64,000 nucleotides of DNA from JAHJQZ01 sp963676075 (lineage in GTDB: Bacteria; Pseudomonadota; Alphaproteobacteria; Rhizobiales; Devosiaceae). The notes beneath the pieces are model-generated. The model did no database searches, had not been told where the DNA came from, and saw nothing but the letters and a program-made list of their open reading frames with translations. Positions 8,758 to 15,703 of the stretch are shown here, in pieces; position 1 is the stretch's first letter; each line of letters opens with the position of its first letter. The stretch lies in contig CAXXNZ010000006.1 in the NCBI GenBank assembly GCA_963676075.2, positions 1-64,000 of the forward strand, written 5' to 3'. Both the position numbers and the translations under genes were made by a program.

Positions 8758-10028
8758 CGGCCCCCATCAGAACGCTGACCTTCGGGTGCCGTCTCAACAC
8801 CTATGAAACCGAGGTGATGCGGACCGAAGCCGAAAAGGCCGGTCTTAACAATCTTGTCATCGTCAACACCTGCGCCGTCACCGGTGAAGCGGTCCGACAG
8901 GCGCGACAGGCCATCCGCAAGGCCCGGCGCGACAACCCGGACGCAAAGATCCTCGTCACCGGCTGCGCCGCCCAGACCGAGGCCGAGACCTTCGCCAATA
9001 TGGCCGAAGTCGACCTCGTCATCGGCAATGCCGAAAAGCTCGAAACCAAGACCTATGAGCGCCTCGCCTTCGGGGCGCCTATCAACGACAAGATCCTGGT
9101 CAACGACATCATGAGCATGACCGAGACCGCCGGTCACATGATCGAGGGGCTCGACGGGCGCGCCCGCGCCTTCGTGCAAGTGCAGAATGGCTGCGATCAC
9201 CGCTGCACGTTCTGCATCATTCCCTATGGCCGCGGACCCTCGCGCTCCGTGCCGGCGGGCGCCGTGGTGGAACAGATCAAGACCCTGGTCGGCAATGGCT
9301 ACAAGGAAGTGGTGCTGACCGGGGTCGACATCACCTCCTACGGTCCGGACCTGCCCGGCACGCAGAGCCTTGGTACGCTGGTGCAGCAGATCTTGCGCTT
9401 TGTGCCCGACCTGCCGCGCCTGAGGATTTCCTCGATCGATTCGATCGAGGCCGACACGGCATTGACCGATGCCATTGCCGGCGACACGCGAGTGATGCCG
9501 CATCTGCATCTGTCGCTGCAATCGGGCGACAACATGATCCTGAAGCGCATGAAGCGCCGGCACCTGAGAGAAGACACGCTGGCGTTCGTTTCCGACATGC
9601 GCCGGGCCCGGCCCGAGATGGTCTTTGGCGCCGACATCATTGCCGGTTTCCCGACCGAAACCGACGAGATGTTCGAGAACTCGCTGAAGATCGTTTCCGA
9701 AGCCGATCTGACCTATCTGCACGTCTTCCCCTATTCGAAGCGCAAGGGCACGCCGGCAGCGCGCATCCCCAATCAGGTGCCGAAAGCGGTGGCAAAGGAA
9801 CGGGCGGCGCGGCTCAGGGCGCTCGGCGAGGCACAGTTCGCAAAGCTTTGCGAAACGCGGATCGGACGTGTCGAAAACGTTCTGGTCGAGCGCAACGATC
9901 TCGGGCGGACGGAACAATTCGTGCCGGTGCGGGTTGAGAACGCAGAGCCCGGCGAAATCATTCAGACCGACATCCGCGGCGCCGATGCAGACGGGCTCGT
10001 TGGCGCGCGGCAAAGGATTGTCGCATGA
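8754..10028 (+). CDS. mtaB: tRNA t6A37 methylthiotransferase MtaB
   Basis: A 424-residue radical-SAM enzyme that adds a methylthio group to N6-threonylcarbamoyladenosine at position 37 of tRNAs reading ANN codons. The N-terminal UPF0004 domain carries Cys12, Cys40 and Cys71 for the auxiliary cluster; the radical SAM triad is Cys147, Cys151 and Cys154 in GCDHRCTFC. A C-terminal TRAM-like part is present. The opening RTLTFGCRLN, rather than the MiaB-type start, favours MtaB. It overlaps dapF and the following small gene by four bases each. Confidence 0.96.
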   Translation: MTAPIRTLTFGCRLNTYETEVMRTEAEKAGLNNLVIVNTCAVTGEAVRQARQAIRKARRDNPDAKILVTGCAAQTEAETFANMAEVDLVIGNAEKLETKTYERLAFGAPINDKILVNDIMSMTETAGHMIEGLDGRARAFVQVQNGCDHRCTFCIIPYGRGPSRSVPAGAVVEQIKTLVGNGYKEVVLTGVDITSYGPDLPGTQSLGTLVQQILRFVPDLPRLRISSIDSIEADTALTDAIAGDTRVMPHLHLSLQSGDNMILKRMKRRHLREDTLAFVSDMRRARPEMVFGADIIAGFPTETDEMFENSLKIVSEADLTYLHVFPYSKRKGTPAARIPNQVPKAVAKERAARLRALGEAQFAKLCETRIGRVENVLVERNDLGRTEQFVPVRVENAEPGEIIQTDIRGADADGLVGARQRIVA

Positions 10029-10222
10029 GCAGCACGCAAAACCCGTCCCTGTTCTCCAGAGTTCTCAGCCTGTTCGGCATGACGGAGCGCTCGGAAACCG
10101 CAGAAAACCTTGAACAAGCAGGCAATCGCGACGGGGCACTGACCATGTCCGAAGAGCCGACGAGCGAGGAAATCGAACGCGTGGCAGCCGAAAAAACCCA
10201 GTCGCGTTCGAGCGACACCTGA
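10025..10222 (+). CDS. Small hypothetical protein between mtaB and ftsY
   Basis: A 65-residue frame that overlaps the mtaB stop by four bases (ATGA), the same coupling used by dapF-mtaB, which is the main reason to accept it. The N-terminus SLFSRVLSLFGM could form a short amphipathic helix, and the rest is acidic and Ser/Thr/Glu-rich, probably disordered. I recognise no family. The FtsY N-terminus has a similar opening helix (ASFLDRLFG), so a membrane-surface role is conceivable, but this is speculation. It may also be a non-functional reading frame. Confidence 0.5.
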   Translation: MSSTQNPSLFSRVLSLFGMTERSETAENLEQAGNRDGALTMSEEPTSEEIERVAAEKTQSRSSDT

Positions 10223-10337
10223 CCTCGTCGCTTTGCCTTCGTGGTTCGGCAGGCGTAATCAGGGGTTGAAGCAAAACGCCATGTGCCCGACATAGGCAGG
10301 CACACGACATTCCGAACCCTTCCCGGACGGCGATTTC

Positions 10338-11531
10338 ATGAACGACAAGCCCAAGGCCTCTTTTCTCGATCGGCTGTTCGGCAAGAAGCCAGACCCCGAA
10401 GTCGAACGTACCGAGGACGCACCGCCGGTAGCACCGCCCGGAAGCCAGCCGGCACAGGTGCCCGAGGCCGGCCAGAAACCTCTTGACACCCCGGCCCCGG
10501 AGACCGAAGCGGCGGACGCCGGTTTCGAGCCCGGTCCGCCTGAGACGACGCCCGAATTCGCCGACGAAAAAGCCGAGGATGCAGCCGAGGCGAACGAACC
10601 CGAAGCGCCGGCGGCGAAGAAAAGCTGGTTCCAGCGTCTTGCATCCGGCCTCAAGCGCACGTCGGACCAGCTCGGCGGCGGCATTACCGGGGTCTTCACC
10701 AAGAAAAAGCTCGATCGCGAGACGCTGCAGGACCTTGAGGACATCCTCGTTTCCGCCGATCTCGGCATCGAGACCGCGACCAATATCACCGAGGCGCTGG
10801 CCGCCGACCGCTTCGACAGGGAAGTCTCTCCCGACGAGGTCCGTGCCGCCATGGCCGAGGAGATCGAAAGGGTTCTGACCCCGGTGGCAAAGCCGCTAGA
10901 CATTTCCGGTCACACGCCGTTTGTCATCCTGATGGTCGGGGTCAATGGGTCGGGCAAGACCACGACCATTGGCAAACTGACGCAAAAACTGCGCGACGAA
11001 GGCAAATCGGTGCTTCTGGCTGCTGGCGACACCTTCCGCGCCGCCGCCGTCGAGCAATTGCAGGTCTGGGGCCAGCGCACAGGCGTCGAATGCGTCACCA
11101 AGCCGACCGGCGCCGATGCATCGGGGCTCGCCTATGAGGCGGTCGAAAAGGCCAAGGCCGACGGCACCGACGTCCTCATCATCGATACCGCCGGGCGGCT
11201 GCAGAACCGCGACGAGCTGATGGCCGAGCTCGAAAAGATCATCCGTGTCATCAAGAAACTCGACGCGAGCGCGCCACATGCCGTGCTGCTGACGCTTGAC
11301 GCCACGACGGGCCAGAACGCCCTCAACCAGGTCGAAATCTTCGGCAAGCGCGCCGGGGTGACCGGTCTCGTCATGACCAAGCTCGACGGTACGGCCCGCG
11401 GCGGCATTCTCGTCGCCATTGCCGCCCGCCACGGCCTGCCGGTGCATTACATCGGCGTCGGGGAATCCGTCGAGGATCTCGAACCGTTCTCGGCGCGCGA
11501 TTTCGCCGCCCTGATCGCCGGAAAGGACTGA
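10338..11531 (+). CDS. ftsY: Signal recognition particle receptor FtsY
   Basis: A 397-residue SRP receptor GTPase at the inner membrane. Residues 1-20 form an amphipathic lipid-binding helix (ASFLDRLFGKK). Residues 20-95 form an acidic, Pro/Glu-rich A domain, and then come the N and G domains. The P-loop GVNGSGKTTT is at residues 201-210, DTAGR at 283-287 and TKLD at 347-350. It partners Ffh, whose gene starts the window. It precedes yciB by two bases and follows mtaB and a small frame in the same direction. Confidence 0.98.
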   Translation: MNDKPKASFLDRLFGKKPDPEVERTEDAPPVAPPGSQPAQVPEAGQKPLDTPAPETEAADAGFEPGPPETTPEFADEKAEDAAEANEPEAPAAKKSWFQRLASGLKRTSDQLGGGITGVFTKKKLDRETLQDLEDILVSADLGIETATNITEALAADRFDREVSPDEVRAAMAEEIERVLTPVAKPLDISGHTPFVILMVGVNGSGKTTTIGKLTQKLRDEGKSVLLAAGDTFRAAAVEQLQVWGQRTGVECVTKPTGADASGLAYEAVEKAKADGTDVLIIDTAGRLQNRDELMAELEKIIRVIKKLDASAPHAVLLTLDATTGQNALNQVEIFGKRAGVTGLVMTKLDGTARGGILVAIAARHGLPVHYIGVGESVEDLEPFSARDFAALIAGKD

Positions 11532-11533
11532 GA

Positions 11534-12160
11534 GTGAGCGAGGACAAACCCGCCGCGCCGAACACGCCGGCCATGGTGCAATCCGACCCGAAGCAGGCGC
11601 TGATCAAGCTGGTGCTCGAACTCGGACCGCTGGTGATCTTTTTCATCATGAACGGCCGCGTCGGCATTATCCACGCGACGGCCTGGTTCATGGGCGCGAT
11701 GGTGATCTCGCTGCTCGTATCCTGGCTGATCTTCAAGCGCGTCGCCGTCATGCCACTGGTGACGGGCATCGTCGTGCTGATCTTTGGCGGACTGACCTTG
11801 TGGCTGCAGGACGACACCTTCATCAAGATGAAGCCGACCATCGTCAACACGCTGTTCGGTGCCGTGCTGCTTGGTGGCCTGCCCTTCGGGCATTCGCTTT
11901 TGAAATATGTCTTCGGCGAGGTCTACAGGCTGACCGAGAAGGGCTGGTTCGTCATGTCGCTCAGGTGGGGACTGTTCTTTTTGTTCCTTGCCGTCGTCAA
12001 CGAGATCGTCTGGCGCAATTTCTCGTCCGACGCCTGGGTCGCCTTCAAGGTCTGGGGGATCATGCCGATCACCCTGGTCTTCTCAATGTTCCAGCTGCCG
12101 GCCCTGACGCGCTATGCCGATCACGGAAGCGAAGAGACCGTCCAGGACGCAGCCGAGTAG
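11534..12160 (+). CDS. yciB: Inner-membrane-spanning protein YciB / septation protein A
   Basis: A 208-residue polytopic membrane protein with about five hydrophobic segments and family hallmarks: LVLELGPLVIFFIMN near the start and EIVWRNFSSDAWVAFKVWGIMPIT in the last third. Family members are tied to septation and envelope integrity. The start is a GTG two bases after the ftsY stop. The gene ends 40 bases inside the convergent acetyltransferase gene, so the tails overlap. It is often labelled ispZ in older annotation. Confidence 0.93.
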   Translation: MSEDKPAAPNTPAMVQSDPKQALIKLVLELGPLVIFFIMNGRVGIIHATAWFMGAMVISLLVSWLIFKRVAVMPLVTGIVVLIFGGLTLWLQDDTFIKMKPTIVNTLFGAVLLGGLPFGHSLLKYVFGEVYRLTEKGWFVMSLRWGLFFLFLAVVNEIVWRNFSSDAWVAFKVWGIMPITLVFSMFQLPALTRYADHGSEETVQDAAE

Positions 12161-12666
12161 GCGGTCGGCGTTTCGAGACTGAATTTCCGGAACACCTCGC
12201 CGTCATAGCTGATCTCGCCAACAAATTGCGCGCCGAGCCGGTCGAGCGCGCTGAGGTGCTTCCGCGAGGGCGGCAGCAGGAAGGTGACGTGGTCGATGTG
12301 CGGGTCGGCCTTGGCAAAATCGATTGCCTTGCGGGTGATCCGCGGTCCGAGGCCAAACAGACCCGGCTTCAGGACAAGGCCGTAGTCCCATTCCCCGTGC
12401 TCGAGCTGGAAACCGCCCCAGCCGACATAGGCGCCGTCCGACAGAATGGCCCAGTGCCCGAGCCCGTCCCGCTGCCAGTAGCTTTCCTTATGGGCAATGA
12501 ACTCGACGCTTTTATCGTTTGTCCACTCGCCCTTGAGCAGCGGCATGTGCTCGGCGAGGCGCGTGTCGCCCATATGGGCGGTGATCGCGTCGAGCGAGAC
12601 GTCAGTCAGCCGGACAAAGCTGATTTCAGAGCCGGGCGTGGTGGACATAAAGGATATTTCGGTCAT
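12121..12666 (-). CDS. GNAT family N-acetyltransferase
   Basis: A 181-residue RimJ/RimL-like acetyltransferase. The pattern is EISFVRLTDVSLDAITAHM at the N-terminus, HWAILSDGAYVGWGGFQLEHGEWDYGLVLKP in the core strands, and a late HLSALDRLGAQFVGEISYDGE, typical of GNAT strand 6-7 regions. The canonical Q/RxxGxG/A loop is replaced by FGLGPRITRKA around residue 107. The start is uncertain: 12717, 12666 and 12648 are all possible and none has a strong ribosome site. It converges with yciB and overlaps it by 40 bases. Confidence 0.8.
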   Translation of the reverse strand: MTEISFMSTTPGSEISFVRLTDVSLDAITAHMGDTRLAEHMPLLKGEWTNDKSVEFIAHKESYWQRDGLGHWAILSDGAYVGWGGFQLEHGEWDYGLVLKPGLFGLGPRITRKAIDFAKADPHIDHVTFLLPPSRKHLSALDRLGAQFVGEISYDGEVFRKFSLETPTAYSAASWTVSSLP

Positions 12667-12734
12667 GCAGGTTTCGTCGGTAAAAGCAAAACCACGCGTC
12701 CGCGAGAGTGTCCACACACATGACGGTTATTGTG

Positions 12735-13283
12735 TCAGGGGTTCGCCTGATCGGCGGCAGCCGCCTCGAGCGCCGGCAGGACGCTGTTCTTCAGCGACCA
12801 CTCGCTGATCGGGCCGGTGTGCTTGTAGGTGATGATGCCCTCGGCATTGACGACAAAGCTCTCCGGCACGCCGTAAACGCCCCAGTCGATCGACACGCGC
12901 CCGTTGGCATCGGCGCCAATCTTTGCGTAAGGGTTGCCGAGATCGGCAAGGAAAGCGCGGGCGTTCTCCGGGGCATCCTTCTGGTTGATGCCATAGATCG
13001 GGATGCCCGTCTTGGCGAGCTCCATCAGGATCGGATGCTCGTCGCGGCAGGGGATGCACCAGGAGGCAAAGACATTGACCAGCGTCACCTGCCCCTTGAG
13101 GGTGGCCGAGTCGAAGCCTGGCGTGTCAAAGTCCGCGATCGGCGGGAGATCGAATGTGGGCGCCGGCTTGTCGAGCATGACCGAGGGCACCAGATTGGTG
13201 TCGCGGTTGATATTGGCCGCAAACAGCCAGACAAGGCCGATCAGAACGATGATCGGCATCAGTGCCAGAGAAAGTCGTTTCAC
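12735..13283 (-). CDS. ccmG: Thiol:disulfide interchange protein CcmG/DsbE
   Basis: A membrane-anchored periplasmic thioredoxin-like protein (182 residues) that keeps the apocytochrome c heme-binding cysteines reduced. It has an N-terminal membrane anchor LSLALMPIIVLIGLVWLF, the active site WCIPC inside FASWCIPCRDEHP, and a GVYGVPESFVV cis-proline loop. I chose the GTG at 13283, which forms a GTGA overlap with the ccmD stop. The longer frame to 13475 would overlap ccmD and ccmC and has non-protein-like composition. Last gene of the ccm operon. Confidence 0.95.
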   Translation of the reverse strand: MKRLSLALMPIIVLIGLVWLFAANINRDTNLVPSVMLDKPAPTFDLPPIADFDTPGFDSATLKGQVTLVNVFASWCIPCRDEHPILMELAKTGIPIYGINQKDAPENARAFLADLGNPYAKIGADANGRVSIDWGVYGVPESFVVNAEGIITYKHTGPISEWSLKNSVLPALEAAAADQANP

Positions 13284-13441
13284 CCCTGGTGCTCCTTTTG
13301 GCGTTGCGCTTCGAGCGCGGCCAGGCGCCGCCTGCGGGCGCGTCCGTTCAGGGCGACGAAACCGATCAGCGCCACAGTGACGACGAACACGCCGATATAG
13401 GCAGCGACGATGAAAACGGCGTGAGGTCCAAGATCGGGCAT
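13280..13441 (-). CDS. ccmD: Heme exporter protein CcmD
   Basis: A 53-residue single-pass membrane protein that helps release holo-CcmE from the CcmABC complex. The translation begins MPDLGPHAVFIVAAYIGVFV, contains one transmembrane helix and ends in an Arg-rich, Gln/Glu-rich tail (RARRRRLAALEAQRQK), the normal CcmD design. It was read directly from the sequence. Its ATG overlaps the ccmC stop by one base and its TGA overlaps the ccmG GTG, so the three are tightly coupled. Confidence 0.92.
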   Translation of the reverse strand: MPDLGPHAVFIVAAYIGVFVVTVALIGFVALNGRARRRRLAALEAQRQKEHQG

Positions 13442-14205
13442 CAGGCAGCGGGCTCCATGGCCATGCGGCGTTCAAGGGTCGAGATGCGGCGCGAGACGAT
13501 TTCCGTACGCATCATCAGGATCTGCAGCAGGGCGAACAGGAAGGTGAAGGCGAACAGCATGACGAACAGCGGCATCAGGATGCTCATCGGCATTTTCGGT
13601 CCGCCCGCGACGAAGACCGACGACGGCTGATGCAGGGTGTTCCACCAGTCGACCGAGAACTTGATCACCGGAATGTTGATGGCGCCGACAAGGGTGAGGA
13701 TGGCGACCAGCTTGGCGGCCCTGAGCTTGTCCTCGAACGCCGCCCACAGGGCAATCAGTCCGAGATAGATGAACAACAGGATGAGGGTCGAGGTCATGCG
13801 CCCATCCCACTCCCAGAACGTGCCCCATGTCGGCCGGCCCCAGAGTGCGCCTGTGAACAGCGCCATGGTGGTGAACACCGCGCCGAGCGGGGCCGCCGCC
13901 TTCATGGTGACATCGGACATCGGATGGCGCCAGACCAGCGTGCCGATGGCCGCGACCGCCATGATTCCATAGACGAGCTGGCTGAGCCAGGCATTGGGCA
14001 CGTGGATATACATGATCCTGACCGTCGCACCCATCTGGTAGTCGTCGGGCGAGGCGAACAGCGCCAGCCACAGCCCCCAGACGAAGAACGCAGCCGAAGC
14101 CAGCGCCAGCGGCCAGATCAGGTAGGCGGACCAAACGAGGAACTGGCCGGGATGCGCCAGTTTTTCGTACCAGCGCATCGGACGGGCTGTTTCGGTGCTT
14201 GCCAT
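13441..14205 (-). CDS. ccmC: Heme transporter/handling protein CcmC
   Basis: A 254-residue membrane protein with six hydrophobic segments that presents heme to CcmE in the periplasm. The tryptophan-rich heme-handling motif WGTFWEWDGRMTS is intact at about residues 126-138, and conserved histidines flank it in YIHVPNAW and WNTLHQPSS. It follows ccmB by 40 bases and overlaps ccmD by one base. Confidence 0.97.
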   Translation of the reverse strand: MASTETARPMRWYEKLAHPGQFLVWSAYLIWPLALASAAFFVWGLWLALFASPDDYQMGATVRIMYIHVPNAWLSQLVYGIMAVAAIGTLVWRHPMSDVTMKAAAPLGAVFTTMALFTGALWGRPTWGTFWEWDGRMTSTLILLFIYLGLIALWAAFEDKLRAAKLVAILTLVGAINIPVIKFSVDWWNTLHQPSSVFVAGGPKMPMSILMPLFVMLFAFTFLFALLQILMMRTEIVSRRISTLERRMAMEPAA

Positions 14206-14245
14206 GGGCAGGTCGTCTCCGGCTCGTGTCGAACAGGCAGCCTTG

Positions 14246-14911
14246 TTAATCTTCGCTCATTCTGAGCGCAAGGCCGGCAGCAAACGGGGCAATTGCGACA
14301 AGCACAAGGCTGATCGCCGTCAAGAACAGCATTGCCGCCCGATCGGCGCCCGGCGCCGGTGGCGGCGCCACCGCGCCAATGCCGAAAATCAGGATCGGCA
14401 CGGCAAGCGGCAGGATAAGAACCGGGGCTATCAGCCCGCCGCGCCTGAGCGAAACCGTCACCGCCGCGCCAATGGCCCCCAATGCCAGAAGTCCGGGCGA
14501 GCCGGCGAGCAGCGCCAGCATCATGCGCGCCAGCGTTTCCAGATTCATGCCGAGCAAAAGTGCGTGAACAGGCACGGCGACGAGCAGCGGCAGCATCACC
14601 GACAGCCAGAAAGCCACGAGTTTGGCGATGACGATGGTCTCCATCGACACGGCGGCATTGCGGAAGGCGCGTAGCGAGCCGTCCTCGGCATCGGTCTTGA
14701 ACAATCGGTCGAGCGCCAGAAGAAGCGCCAGAAGCGCCGCGACCCAGGTGATACCCGGCGCGATGCGGGCGAGCAGTGCCTTGTCCGGGCCGACGGCAAA
14801 GGGCATCAGCGCCCCGACCAGTATGAAAAACAGCAAAAGAGTGAGCAGATCGCCGCCGGCGGCGATGGCCAGCCGGATATCGCGGCGGATGATGGCGTTG
14901 AACGGGGTCAT
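14246..14911 (-). CDS. ccmB: Heme exporter protein CcmB
   Basis: The 221-residue permease subunit of the CcmAB ABC transporter needed to release heme-loaded CcmE. It has about six hydrophobic segments and starts MTPFNAIIRRDIRLAIAAGG, matching the family's cytoplasmic N-terminal helix. A conserved ALLALLLALDRLFKTDAEDGSL stretch lies near residue 70. It overlaps the stop of ccmA by four bases. Confidence 0.96.
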   Translation of the reverse strand: MTPFNAIIRRDIRLAIAAGGDLLTLLLFFILVGALMPFAVGPDKALLARIAPGITWVAALLALLLALDRLFKTDAEDGSLRAFRNAAVSMETIVIAKLVAFWLSVMLPLLVAVPVHALLLGMNLETLARMMLALLAGSPGLLALGAIGAAVTVSLRRGGLIAPVLILPLAVPILIFGIGAVAPPPAPGADRAAMLFLTAISLVLVAIAPFAAGLALRMSED

Positions 14912-15552
14912 CCGCGCCTCCCGAGCGACAGCGTGCGCGGCTTTTCCGAAAGCTTCAGCGGCAGGTGCGAAGCGATGACCGCCAATCCACCAGCGCCAAG
15001 ATGGGCATCGATCAATCCGCCGACCCAGGTGTCGCCCTGGGAATCGAGCGCCGCGGTCGGTTCGTCGAGCAGCCAGACCGGGCGCGGGGCCACCAGCAAC
15101 CGGGCAATCGCCAGCCGCCGCACCTGTCCGGCCGATAGCAATCCGGCGGAGAGGTCGGCGGCGTGTCCGAGCCGGGCCTCATCCAGTGCCGGATCGATCA
15201 GGGCCCGGTCGCCGCCATTAAGATCGGCCCAGAATTCGAGATTGTGCCGCAAACTGAGATGGGGTTTGAGCGAAGGCAGGTGCGAAAGGAAATGAAGATC
15301 GGCGCCGGGCCGGTCGTCTTCGCCCTGTCCGTGCCAGACGATTTTGCCGGAATGATCGAGCAGCCCGGCCAGGCACATCAAAAGGCTCGATTTGCCCACT
15401 CCGTTGGGACCGGTCAGCACCAGCGCCTCGCCCGGCCCCAGTCTCAAACCCAGTCCGGACAGGATTTCGCGCCCGCCGCGCGTGCAGGAAAGTCCTTCGA
15501 TGGTCAGGCGCCTGACGGCAAAATGGGCGGGGTACGTCATGAAGCCAGTCAT
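14908..15552 (-). CDS. ccmA: Heme ABC exporter ATP-binding protein CcmA
   Basis: A 214-residue ATPase partner of CcmB. Visible are Walker A GPNGVGKSS near residue 48, the signature LSAGQ near residue 139, Walker B VWLLDEP near residue 158 and a switch histidine in VIASHLPL. The start could be 15552 or 15540; neither has a clear ribosome site. It opens the ccmABCDG operon. The other ccm genes (ccmE, ccmF, ccmH) are not in this window. Confidence 0.96.
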   Translation of the reverse strand: MTGFMTYPAHFAVRRLTIEGLSCTRGGREILSGLGLRLGPGEALVLTGPNGVGKSSLLMCLAGLLDHSGKIVWHGQGEDDRPGADLHFLSHLPSLKPHLSLRHNLEFWADLNGGDRALIDPALDEARLGHAADLSAGLLSAGQVRRLAIARLLVAPRPVWLLDEPTAALDSQGDTWVGGLIDAHLGAGGLAVIASHLPLKLSEKPRTLSLGRRG

Positions 15553-15703
15553 AAAACCGGAAAACTCGGTACTGGCAAGCCAAGACTGTTTTGATTATAA
15601 CGCCGGCACATTCGAACCTTCGCGCGCGGGGGGAACCGGCAGCCAATGCCGGCCGCCGAGAGGTTCGATTGATTGATCACCTCAACAAACCAGGCGGTTC
15701 TTC

